Assembly (NCBI GenBank): GCA_031270755.1
Contig: JAISWV010000284.1
Span: 1-7,618, forward strand
Reading direction: 5' to 3'
Source of the DNA: Synergistaceae bacterium
GTDB lineage: Bacteria > Synergistota > Synergistia > Synergistales > Aminobacteriaceae
DNA length: 7,618 nt
Shown piece by piece: positions 1-7,000 of the stretch; within the stretch, counting starts at the first letter, position 1; each line of letters begins with the position of its first letter. The notes under the pieces are model-generated. The model was given only the letters and a program-made list of their open reading frames with translations, was not told the DNA's origin and did no database searches. The translations under genes and the position numbers were made by a program.

Positions 1-1
1 C

Positions 2-1492
2 AAAGACGATTTTGCCGAGCCTGTCACAGGGAAGCTGATTCTCGCCGACACCCCCCTCGTGGATTTGACGAAGGCCACCAGCTTCTTGACGGCCTACCCC
101 CACGGGTGCCTCGAACAGACGCTTTCGACGGCGTGGCCTTTCTTGGTTTTGCCCGACGCGATTTCCGAGATCGATCCCCTTTTGGTCGACAGCAACGCCG
201 TGAAGCTCAAGACCGGTGCCGCTCTTGCCCGCATTCAGGCGATGCAGCTTTACGACGGCTCTTTCGCAAAATGGCCCGGAGATGGGACACCCTACAACTG
301 GGGCAGCGTCTACGCGGCGCATTTCCTGGTGGAGGCCAGAAAAGCGGGCGTCGACTACCCCGAGGAAATGCTGAAGAGTTCGGTCAACTGGCTGAAGCAG
401 TTTTTGGCCTCCATCCCGGGCAGCTCCGACTACCGGTATCGGGTAACGGACGATTTCACCACCAAAGCCTACGCCGCCTACGTCTTGGCTCTAAATGGGG
501 AGAAGCCTTTGGGCTGGTTGCACTACTTGAAGGAAAACAGAAACGATATGTGGCCTTCCGGGCGCATCTGGCTGGCCGGCACTTACGCCCTCGTGGAGGG
601 CAGGGCGGACGCCCTGAGAGAGTTGGGGAACTGGAGCGGCAATGAGACCCTGGCGACCGAGGCCCTTTACGAAACTCTCGACTCCAATGTACGCAACACC
701 GCTCAGCTGTTGTCAATCTGGTCGGAGGTGGAGCCCAAGGCGATCGAGACAACGAAGCTCGTGCAATTGCTTCTGGACCTGGGAAAGAAAAACCTGTGGT
801 ACAGCACCCAGGAAAACGCGGCTGCCGCTATGGCGCTGGGGCGCTACCTCGTCAAAACGGGCTATGAAAAAAGCGAGCTCCAAGGCGTTCTGACGGACCA
901 GGGCCGGGACGGGGGCGGGGACGGGAAAAAAATCCTTTCGTTCCGCAGCGGCGGAGAAAGAGAAAAACACTCCGTTGAAATCTCGGGACTTTCCGCTTCT
1001 CCCACTATCCGCGCGACAGGAACCGGCAGCGGCTACTACTCCTGGAACGTCACGGGCACTCCCCTGTCCGCTCCGGCGCCGGAAAGCAGAGGGCTCACCG
1101 TGGAGTGCGCCTGGGCGGACGCCGAGGGAAACCTTCTGCCCCTCGACCAGCCTATCGCGCAAGGGACGAAGATCACCGTAGCCTTGAGCCTGACTCCCAG
1201 TGTTTCTATCGGCGACGTGGCGGTTTCCTATCTTCTGCCCGCGGGGCTGGAGATCGAGAATCCCCGGCTGAAGGGCGGCGAAGAGCAGGAAACTCCAGGC
1301 GTGCGTTACGATGTGCGCGACGACCGTCTGCTCCTGTTCATCGACCGCCTGTCGCGGAAGACCGACTACCGCTTCCAGGTGCGGGCCGTCACCAGGGGCG
1401 GTTTCGTGGTCCCGCCCCTGGCCGCCGAGGGCATGTACAACCCGGGAGTTCGTTTCGTCGGCCCGACGAGAGAGAATATCACGATAGAATGA
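2..1492 (+). CDS. Bacterial alpha-2-macroglobulin, C-terminal part (5' end outside window)
   Basis: This is the C-terminal part of a bacterial alpha-2-macroglobulin of the E. coli YfhM (ECAM) type. These large periplasmic proteins trap attacking proteases through a reactive thioester. The frame is open from the first bases, so the GTG at 59 is internal and the true start lies upstream. The thioester motif YPHGCLEQT is visible, with Cys codon 107-109 and Gln codon 116-118, inside the alpha-helical thioester domain. That domain continues to about base 900. A beta-rich C-terminal region follows, ending with VRAVTRGGFVVPPLAAEGMY, a stretch typical of the family's last domain. About 460 residues follow the thioester Cys, close to my memory of E. 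coli YfhM, so the 3' end looks intact. In many bacteria the gene neighbours pbpC, but no pbpC lies downstream here. A terminator follows directly. The family call is firm; the substrate proteases are unknown. Confidence 0.9.
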   Translation, partial: KDDFAEPVTGKLILADTPLVDLTKATSFLTAYPHGCLEQTLSTAWPFLVLPDAISEIDPLLVDSNAVKLKTGAALARIQAMQLYDGSFAKWPGDGTPYNWGSVYAAHFLVEARKAGVDYPEEMLKSSVNWLKQFLASIPGSSDYRYRVTDDFTTKAYAAYVLALNGEKPLGWLHYLKENRNDMWPSGRIWLAGTYALVEGRADALRELGNWSGNETLATEALYETLDSNVRNTAQLLSIWSEVEPKAIETTKLVQLLLDLGKKNLWYSTQENAAAAMALGRYLVKTGYEKSELQGVLTDQGRDGGGDGKKILSFRSGGEREKHSVEISGLSASPTIRATGTGSGYYSWNVTGTPLSAPAPESRGLTVECAWADAEGNLLPLDQPIAQGTKITVALSLTPSVSIGDVAVSYLLPAGLEIENPRLKGGEEQETPGVRYDVRDDRLLLFIDRLSRKTDYRFQVRAVTRGGFVVPPLAAEGMYNPGVRFVGPTRENITIE

Positions 1493-1534
1493 CGAAGTGA
1501 AATGGCGGAAATGGCGGTAAAATAAGACCGGAGC

Positions 1535-1573
1535 GCGGGGCGAGTCAAGATGAACGATTCCGCCCCGCTTTTT
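1535..1573 (+). terminator. Rho-independent terminator after the alpha-2-macroglobulin gene
   Basis: GCGGGGCG (1535-1542) pairs perfectly with CGCCCCGC (1561-1568), with an 18-base loop and TTTTT at 1569-1573. It lies 43 bases after the alpha-2-macroglobulin stop and before the nuclease gene. The two plus-strand genes are therefore probably separate transcription units. Confidence 0.85.
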
Positions 1574-1612
1574 ATGGCGTGGACCAATTTCATCATTTTC
1601 ATCTTTCATTAT

Positions 1613-1619
1613 GGAGAGG
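1613..1619 (+). promoter_or_regulatory. Ribosome binding site deciding the nuclease start
   Basis: GGAGAGG lies 10 bases before TTG 1630. The in-frame GTG at 1579 has no comparable Shine-Dalgarno and lies against the upstream terminator. This favours TTG 1630 as the start. Confidence 0.6.
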
Positions 1620-1629
1620 TTGTCGGGCT

Positions 1630-2187
1630 TTGAAAAGAAGAAGACGCAGGCGCGGGTTATTTCAGGGATTGCTTCCCCGCATCACGGCAAAAAAATTGAT
1701 ATCTTTAATCGGCGCTCTGCTGCTGGGCGTTTTTTATTTGTTTTTTGCTCCCGACGGAGACGTTCTGACCGGCGTGGTCACGCGAGTGACGGACGGAGAC
1801 ACGATTCAAGTCACAGTGGCGGGCGATAAGCGAACGATTCGCCTGCTGGGCGTCGACACGCCGGAGACCGTACACCCCAAGAAGCCCGTGCAGTTTTACG
1901 GCAAGGAGGCGTCGAACTTCACGAAGACGACGCTGACGAACAAAACCGTCTGGCTGGAGTACGACGTGGCGCCCCTCGACAGATACAACCGCCACCTGGC
2001 CTACGTGTGGCTGACGAAGCCCGGCTCGGGCGAAGAGGCGATTCGCGGCGGCATGTTCAACGCCCGTTTGATTTTGGAAGGCTACGGCAAAGTGATGACG
2101 ATCCAGCCCAACTCCAAATACGCCAGCCTCTTCGCAAAGTTTCAAGAAGAGGCCAGAACGAAAAAACGAGGCCTTTGGGGGAAATAA
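1630..2187 (+). CDS. Staphylococcal-nuclease-like (thermonuclease) protein, membrane-anchored
   Basis: This is a calcium-dependent nuclease of the SNase family, which cuts DNA and RNA to 3'-phosphates. From TTG 1630 it has 185 residues. The order is a basic start (Lys plus six Arg), a hydrophobic segment at about residues 24-38 (LISLIGALLLGVFYL), then the SNase domain. Residues matching the S. aureus enzyme are TDGDT (Asp57, equivalent to Asp21), RLLGVDTPET (Arg71, Asp76, Thr77, Glu79, equivalent to Arg35, Asp40, Thr41, Glu43) and DRYNR (Arg121, equivalent to Arg87). All key catalytic and calcium residues are therefore kept. The HPKK and YG.EAS.FTK stretches also resemble the S. aureus enzyme closely. 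No good signal-peptidase site is evident (FFA followed by Pro), so I infer an N-terminal anchor with the nuclease outside the cytoplasm. An alternative start is GTG 1579 (202 residues). The gene converges with the minus-strand genes to its right. Confidence 0.93.
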   Translation: MKRRRRRRGLFQGLLPRITAKKLISLIGALLLGVFYLFFAPDGDVLTGVVTRVTDGDTIQVTVAGDKRTIRLLGVDTPETVHPKKPVQFYGKEASNFTKTTLTNKTVWLEYDVAPLDRYNRHLAYVWLTKPGSGEEAIRGGMFNARLILEGYGKVMTIQPNSKYASLFAKFQEEARTKKRGLWGK

Positions 2188-2199
2188 GGAGCGATGGAC

Positions 2200-2459
2200 A
2201 AATTTCCCTGCTTTCAGCTGCGGATGTTCCCCCACGGCGGAGAGCATTCTCGAGGCGATGGCGAAGAGCGCCGGATAGGCGACGATACGACGCAGGCCGA
2301 AACGGCAACGCTCCACTTGCACAGCAGGGCGACGGCCAACATCGCCACTGCTCCGGCGAACAGTACGGAAAGAATCCCGAGGCGGCATCCGAAGCCCGCA
2401 TTATCCCTGCGAACAGGATGAAAACGAAGCTGCAGGTCGTGGCGGAACAGCTCTACCAC
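2200..2459 (-). pseudogene. Possible frameshifted remnant of a membrane protein gene
   Basis: This stretch between the nuclease stop and the nuclease-like gene at 2453 has no intact gene, but the minus strand looks coding in two consecutive frames. From GTG 2459 one frame gives about 50 residues with a hydrophobic run (LGILSVLFAGAVAMLAVALL). Near 2300-2306 the codon pattern (many codons ending in C or G) moves to another frame, which reads FGLRRIVAYPALFAIASRML. A one-base deletion in an older ORF would explain this. The second frame then runs under the nuclease gene without its own convincing end. I do not recognise the family. The alternative is that this is non-coding spacer. The plus-strand reading from ATG 2194 looks like an antisense shadow (rich in Arg, Ala, Asp). 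Confidence 0.3.
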
Positions 2460-3037
2460 ACTCGTGCCCCAAAGTCCTTCGGTACATCGATGTTCATGGT
2501 GTCTCCCGACTGAGAGATCACATAAAAACCGGTCTTCAAAGCATATTCTTTTACATTGTCGTGTACGACAGCTCCCGCCACGGCACCGTAAAACTTTCGC
2601 GCGTCCTGGTGCGCATCCGCGTAGCGCCGGAGGGTTTCCATTCTCTCGACGTGTTCTTTTATATCGTCAATTTTCGGTTGCGCCTTGACTTCCACCGCTA
2701 TGGCGCAGTCTCCGTTTTCGAGAAAAACGTCGATCTCAGTCGCGAGCTTCCTTGTTTTATCCGAAATTGCGATGTCGAGACCATATTTAGTGAAAACAAA
2801 ACCCAAAGCGTTGAATTTTTCCACGAGATTGGGCGCGACCAAATGTTCTACCACACTGCCGAATTTTCTCCCCAACCTTCCAATTTGCCGGTCGGTTTCT
2901 CGCATCCGTCGATCGAATTCTTCGCGCGATTCTCGCATTCCCCGATCGAAGTCCTCGCGCGACTTCAGCAGCGCTGCCCAGACCTTTTCAAATGTGAGAC
3001 CCATTTGGGGGTCATTCGTTTCTGACATTGTCCCCAT
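2453..3037 (-). CDS. PD-(D/E)XK nuclease-like protein with N-terminal coiled-coil repeats
   Basis: The protein has 194 residues from ATG 3037. The first part (about residues 26-58) is three consecutive 11-residue units, SREDFDRGMRE, SREEFDRRMRE and TDRQIGRLGRK, which predict a charged helical coiled coil. The second part has the core of the PD-(D/E)XK nuclease fold: FGSVVEH (Glu64), EIDVFL (Glu101, Asp103) and AVEVK (Glu116, Lys118). This resembles the uncharacterised DUF3782-like group. Catalysis is plausible because the D...E-x-K triad is present, but substrate and role are unknown. A strong Shine-Dalgarno, GAGGAGG at 3048-3054, lies 10 bases before ATG 3037. The longer GTG start at 3046 is only one base from it and so is less likely. 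The gene stands alone, with a gene-poor region upstream and a possible decayed gene downstream. There is no neighbouring methylase or toxin-antitoxin partner to suggest a defence role. Confidence 0.75.
   Translation of the reverse strand: MGTMSETNDPQMGLTFEKVWAALLKSREDFDRGMRESREEFDRRMRETDRQIGRLGRKFGSVVEHLVAPNLVEKFNALGFVFTKYGLDIAISDKTRKLATEIDVFLENGDCAIAVEVKAQPKIDDIKEHVERMETLRRYADAHQDARKFYGAVAGAVVHDNVKEYALKTGFYVISQSGDTMNIDVPKDFGARVW
2864..2962 (-). repeat. Three 33-base units encoding 11-residue coiled-coil repeats
   Basis: Units 2962-2930, 2929-2897 and 2896-2864 (minus strand) encode SREDFDRGMRE, SREEFDRRMRE and TDRQIGRLGRK. The first two units are clearly alike in DNA as well as protein. The third is diverged. 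This is a hendecad-like pattern that could grow or shrink by whole units. Confidence 0.6.
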
Positions 3038-3047
3038 CGCATTCACA

Positions 3048-3054
3048 CCTCCTC
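3048..3054 (-). promoter_or_regulatory. Ribosome binding site of the nuclease-like gene
   Basis: GAGGAGG on the minus strand ends 10 bases before ATG 3037 and 1 base before GTG 3046. It sets the start at ATG 3037. Confidence 0.6.
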
Positions 3055-3440
3055 AGGCAATTTTTATTTTATCACGACAAAATTTGCCGAATTTTTGCGG
3101 ATCGAGAGACAGCAAAGATCGTACAGCGGTCGAACGGGAGGGAGCGCTGCGAAGATCGGAGTGGGAGATTGCGCACGCGGATTTGAAACACTGCGCCCGC
3201 GCATACCCCTCCAAGGCGTTTGGCGGGCTGCCAAAAACTTAACCGCGCCAAAATCGCGACCGCGACACAAAAAATCCGGGGAGTATTGTTTTCCTAAATG
3301 ATCTTACCGCAAAGCCCCCCTTGCAATATGGGAACTTTTTTGCGCGACGTCGTTACCTCTTCAACACTCCCCAAAATCTCATTCGTCAACTGCGGGCTTT
3401 AGGCTTTTTCAGCACATGACTACACAACCCGCTGCAATCA
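3055..3440. other. Gene-poor region between the nuclease-like gene and speD
   Basis: About 390 bases have no ORF with believable protein character on either strand. The left half (3060-3250) is GC-rich and has a small perfect hairpin, TTTGGC-GGGCT-GCCAAA, near 3220-3236. The right half holds the nested inverted repeat at 3278-3372. It also holds a weak hairpin (GCGGGTT/AGCCCGC, near 3393-3433) soon after the speD stop. The AT-rich stretch at 3061-3085 probably carries the promoter of the nuclease-like gene, but I could not fix the -35 and -10 boxes. Confidence 0.5.
3269..3372 (-). terminator. Nested inverted repeat followed by a T-run; candidate 3' end of the speD transcript or structured RNA
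   Basis: GGGGAGTATTG (3278-3288) pairs with CAACACTCCCC (3362-3372): ten Watson-Crick pairs and one G-T pair. Inside, CGCAAA (3308-3313) pairs with TTTGCG (3339-3344). Read on the minus strand, the outer stem is followed by GGA and six T (3274-3269), as in an intrinsic terminator but with an unusually long 73-base apical part. It lies about 70 bases after the speD stop. It may instead be a small structured RNA or the inverted ends of a short element. Confidence 0.4.
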
Positions 3441-3857
3441 CTAAGAAGAACCATTTTTCTTGAGAATTTCTTCCCACGTGATAAAAGAGTGGTAAAAAAT
3501 TTGATCGTTGTCGTCAAGCCCTCTCGTGATCTCCGTGATATGACTGCGCTTCGCGTCGGTCATCTGCAGAACGTATTCCACGGCTTTGAAGGGCATGCTT
3601 TTCGCCCCGCAGGTGTAGATATCGAGGGCCATATACCTTTCTTCAGGCCATGTATGCACCGACAAATGAGACTCGCTGATAACCACTACACCGCTGACCC
3701 CATCGGGGGGGAAACGATTGAACGAAACAGACCAGACCTGAGCATTCGCCTGCTTGGCTGCCTCTACGAGAATATCCTGCAGCTTGGCGACATCGGTTAT
3801 AACTTCTCCGCACCCTGAAGCTTCCACAATGAAATGAACTCCTTTTGGCGACAACAC
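3441..3857 (-). CDS. speD: S-adenosylmethionine decarboxylase proenzyme, class 1B
   Basis: This pyruvoyl enzyme decarboxylates S-adenosylmethionine and so supplies the aminopropyl donor for spermidine synthesis. The self-cleavage motif SESHLSVHTWPE is intact: cleavage between Glu and Ser turns Ser63 into the pyruvoyl group. With a GTG start at 3857 (138 residues) the key residues fall at Ser55, Ser63, His68 and Cys83, the same numbers known for the Thermotoga maritima enzyme. That supports this start. AAGGGAGG (3863-3870) sits 5 bases before GTG 3857. The longer reading from ATG 3890 (149 residues) has only AGAGG touching its start, and the added MAIFYNVREDW is not expected for the family. 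TTG 3854 is another possible start. No speE lies in the window. The gene follows mfd in the same direction after a 231-base gap with its own promoter-like boxes. Confidence 0.93.
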   Translation of the reverse strand: MLSPKGVHFIVEASGCGEVITDVAKLQDILVEAAKQANAQVWSVSFNRFPPDGVSGVVVISESHLSVHTWPEERYMALDIYTCGAKSMPFKAVEYVLQMTDAKRSHITEITRGLDDNDQIFYHSFITWEEILKKNGSS

Positions 3858-3862
3858 CCAAT

Positions 3863-3870
3863 CCTCCCTT
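3863..3870 (-). promoter_or_regulatory. Ribosome binding site deciding the speD start
   Basis: AAGGGAGG on the minus strand is 5 bases before GTG 3857 and 8 before TTG 3854. It lies inside the longest ORF, so initiation at ATG 3890 is doubtful. Confidence 0.65.
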
Positions 3871-3872
3871 AC

Positions 3873-3900
3873 GTTATAAAAAATAGCCATCCTCTGTCAA
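3873..3900 (-). promoter_or_regulatory. speD: Second promoter-like pair just before speD
   Basis: TTGACA (3900-3895), 16 bases, then TATAAC (3878-3873) on the minus strand. The boxes fit sigma-70 well, but transcription would start near 3866, inside the Shine-Dalgarno. It would give a nearly leaderless mRNA. It overlaps the hairpin/direct repeat. Confidence 0.35.
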
Positions 3901-3911
3901 GGATAGCCATC
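3878..3911 (-). promoter_or_regulatory. Hairpin/direct repeat plus T-run in the speD leader (candidate attenuator or operator)
   Basis: On the minus strand GATGGCTATCC (3911-3901) can pair with GGATGGCTATT (3892-3882). That is 11 pairs including three G-U, with an 8-base loop, followed by further T to 3878. The shape resembles an intrinsic terminator placed just before the speD Shine-Dalgarno. The same bases also form a direct repeat, GATGGCTAT, spaced exactly 20 bp (3911-3903 and 3891-3883), as in an operator for a protein binding one face of the DNA. I cannot tell the two readings apart. Confidence 0.4.
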
Positions 3912-3991
3912 ACTTCACATGTTGATACGACCCATCTTCATTATTGGCAAGACCAAGACCAACACGTCATCATCTAAAAAACGACTCCATC

Positions 3992-4020
3992 ATGATATAA
4001 CTATAGCCGCTGATTGTCAA
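3992..4020 (-). promoter_or_regulatory. speD: Probable sigma-70 promoter of speD
   Basis: TTGACA (4020-4015), a 17-base spacer and TATCAT (3997-3992) on the minus strand: a full -35 match, and one mismatch in the -10. It lies 69 bases after the mfd stop. It would make a leader of about 125-130 bases before the GTG start, containing the hairpin at 3878-3911. Confidence 0.6.
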
Positions 4021-4088
4021 TTACGTCCGTATCTTCGCAAATTTCTGACGCAACAAGACCTGTCGAAAATTGTCGCGCAAAATCAACG

Positions 4089-7000
4089 TTACGCGCCCGG
4101 TCCTTTTGGGACGTTCTTCATCGCCTCGGCGAAGATCCTGACGCCTCCCGGGCCGCCGGGGCCCAGGGCGTTGTCGCCCAGCAGCGTCCAGCCGCGCTTG
4201 CCCTTCAGGAACACGCCAACCTCTTTCAAATTGCCCTTGGCCTTTGTGCTTTGCCGAGTGACATGTACGCTTTTTAGACCCACGCTCGCACCGCAGTTGC
4301 GTATCGCCGTCAGGTCGACCAGATACTGCACCGGTTCCGGCAAGGGACCGAAGCGGTCTTCCATTTCTTGCTCGAGGGCGTCTATTTCGTCCAGGTCCAC
4401 GGATTTCAAGAGGCGTCGATAGAGGGTCACTCGGACGCTGTCTTGGGGAATATAAAAAGCCGGTATGGAGCCGCCTTGGTCGAAAGAAAGCTCCGTCTGA
4501 GCCAGAACTTGCCCGCGCAGCCTTGCGATTTCCTGTTCCAGCATACGGTAGAAAAAATGGAACCCGCCGGTTTTGTTGTTGCCGTGCTGCCGGATCCCCC
4601 CGATTTCACCCGAGCCTCGGATCTCCAGGTCGCGCCTCGCCAAAGTGTAACCCGATCCCAGCCCCGTCAAGCTGGATATGGCCTCCAGGCGGTCGGCGGT
4701 CTCTCTGCGGAGTTCTTCTTTTTCGGGGTAGAAAAAGTAGGCAAACGCGTTTTCCCCGCGCCGCCCCACGCGCCCTCGGAGCTGGTACATCTGGGCGAGC
4801 CCCAGTTCCTGGGAGTCGTCGACGATGATGGTGTTGGCGCTTCCCACGTCGAGCCCGCTTTCGATGATGGTGGTACAGAGCAAGATATCGATCTCCCCGT
4901 CGTAAAAGTCGAGCATCGTGCTCTCCAGTTCGCGTTCCGGCATCTGGCCGTGGGCGATGCGTATCCGCGCGTCGGGGAAAAAAGCCGATAAGACCGCCAT
5001 TTGCTGTTCCATGCGGGATATCCGGTTTGTGACGAAATACACTTGACCTCCTCGCGTCAGCTCGTGAGTGATGGCCTTGCGGACCAGGGATATCTGCCAG
5101 GGGCCGGCGAAGGTCGTGACGGGCAGGCGGTCGTTGGGCGGCGTCGAAAGCACGGAGATACCCCGCAGCCCCCTCAGCGAGAGCGCCAAGGTCCGGGGTA
5201 TCGGCGTGGCCGAAAGACTCAGGATATCCACGGCGCCGTAGGTCCGTTTCAAGGACTCCTTGTGCATGACCCCGAACCGATGTTCCTCGTCGATCACCAG
5301 AAGCCCCAGGTCGCGGAAACCGATCCCCTTTTGCAGCAGCTTGTGAGTCCCGATCACGATGTCCACAGTGCCGCTCATGGCGTTCTCCAACGTGCGGGTC
5401 GCTTTCGTCTTCGTCACGAAGCGCGACAAAAGGCCGATTTTGATGGAAAACCCGGACATACGCGCCGTAAAGGTCGTGTAGTGCTGCTGGGCCAGAATCG
5501 TCGTCGGAACGAGGACACAGACCTGCTTGCCGGCCGCCACCGTGCGGAACGCAGCGCGCATGGCGACCTCCGTTTTGCCGAATCCCACGTCGCCCACCAG
5601 AAGGCGATCCATCGGGAAAGGTTGATCCATGTCCTCCATGATGTCCGCCACGGCCTTGAGTTGGTCGGCGGTTTCGGGGTGGGGAAAAGCCGCCACGAAG
5701 TCGCGGTAGAGGTCGTCGATGTTGCCGAAGGGCTCGCGGCGCTCCAGTTCCCGCTTGGCAAAAAGCTCCATCAAGATGCGGGCCTCTTCGCGCGCCCGTT
5801 CCCGGTCTTTTTCCACCGACTTGCGCCACCGGGTCCCCGTAAGTGCGTCCAGGGGCGTCTCGTCTCCTTCGTGCTCGGGCAGGGGCGTCAGCTTGTGGAA
5901 CTGGAGCACGGGAACCAGCAGGCGTTTGTTTTCCGCGAACTCGAGGGTAATGGCGTCCAGCATCTCTCCGCCTGTGACGATCTCCTCGATTCCGCGAAAA
6001 ACCGCCACGCCGTAGTCTTCGTGCACCACCAACTGGCCACTGGCCAGCCGGTCACGCCATTCGGCAGGAGCCCGCCACGTCGTGCTCGGAGCCGCCGAAA
6101 CGCCGGCCAGTTCGCGATCGGAGAAAAACGCCTTTTTCGCCGTTCGGTCGACGAACCCCGACGAAAGCCGCCCGGATCTGACCTCGACAAAAGGCATACA
6201 TGAGAAAGGCCCGTTTTCTTTATCCAAGAAACGGGGATTGGAGCTGATTGCCTCGACGCGATAACCCCGCGCGTGGAGGTCGTCGCAAAGGCGCGGCAAC
6301 GCGGCGAAATCCCCTTTAAAAGGAGGACAGTCGTCGATGTCGAGTTCCACGTCGGCCATTTCCACGGCACGGGTCACGCGCAGCCGTGGGCGGCGGGCAA
6401 ACTCCATAAAAACGTCGTCCCAGGAAGGAATGACGTCCACGTTCACCTCTTTGCAAAGTTCTTCCCACAACCAATGATACGAATTCGCCTGGCTCTCGAT
6501 CTTCTGAGGTTCGTACAGCACCATGCGGGCGCCGCCAGGCAGCAGCGAAACGATCGTCGCGCTTCTGGCGGCAGAGACGCTGTGCAGTTCGATATCGTCC
6601 AACTCTGCCACGCTTTTTTGGCTTCCGGGGTGAAAAGCGCGGATGCGCTCCAAGGTCTCGTCGAAAAATTCAAACCTCAGAGGCAGCGCGTGGACGGGGT
6701 CGAAAACGTCCATGATAAACCCCCGGAGAATATACTGGCCCGGCGACCAGACGAGATCCGACCGTTGGTACCCGCTGCGCTCCAGCCATGCGATGAGCCG
6801 GTCTCTCGTGTAGTCCTCGCCGCGTTTCAGCAGCAACTCATCGTCACCCAGCAGACAGGGCGCCATAAGAGCGCCGGGCGTCGCCACCATAACACCGCCC
6901 TGACGGATCCATCGCTGAACTGTTTCGCCCCGCTGCAGGAGCAGAGGGCGGCTGCCTATGGTCTGGGCGGTCAAAGGCAGCTCGTTCAGAAGATGGGCGG

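Noticed and set aside
713..1609. Long minus-strand ORF (298 codons) opposite the alpha-2-macroglobulin gene
   Set aside because: It lies wholly antisense to a gene with clear family motifs, its protein is rich in Arg/Gly/His with no recognisable domain, and it runs through the terminator.
1705..2388. Minus-strand ORF under the nuclease gene
   Set aside because: Most of it is antisense shadow of the SNase domain. Only its first part (about 2200-2300) looks coding, and that was used for the possible remnant.
2194..2421. Plus-strand ORF directly after the nuclease
   Set aside because: The Shine-Dalgarno is only two or three bases from ATG, the composition is low in hydrophobic residues and repetitive in Arg/Thr/Ala, and the opposite strand looks more coding.
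2685..3242. Plus-strand ORF of 185 codons opposite the nuclease-like gene
   Set aside because: It is antisense to a gene with a strong Shine-Dalgarno and nuclease-fold motifs, and its composition (Ser, Arg, Pro) is that of a shadow.
3095..3301. Plus-strand ORF of 68 codons in the gene-poor gap
   Set aside because: No ribosome binding site and Arg/Gly-rich composition. It may be part of a dispersed intergenic repeat, but one window cannot show this.
3393..3433. GCGGGTT/AGCCCGC hairpin after speD as terminator or tRNA-like structure
   Set aside because: The loop is about 27 bases, no T-run follows, and there is no T-arm or acceptor pattern of a tRNA.
3879..4020. SAM riboswitch upstream of speD
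   Set aside because: I looked for the conserved cores of the known SAM riboswitch classes as I remember them and saw none. A covariance-model search would be decisive.
4606..5829. Second long minus-strand ORF (407 codons) within mfd
   Set aside because: It overlaps the mfd translocase domain in another frame; Arg/Gly/His-rich, a high-GC shadow.
5001..6203. Long plus-strand ORF (400 codons) opposite mfd
   Set aside because: Antisense to conserved Mfd motifs, and no family features in its own protein.
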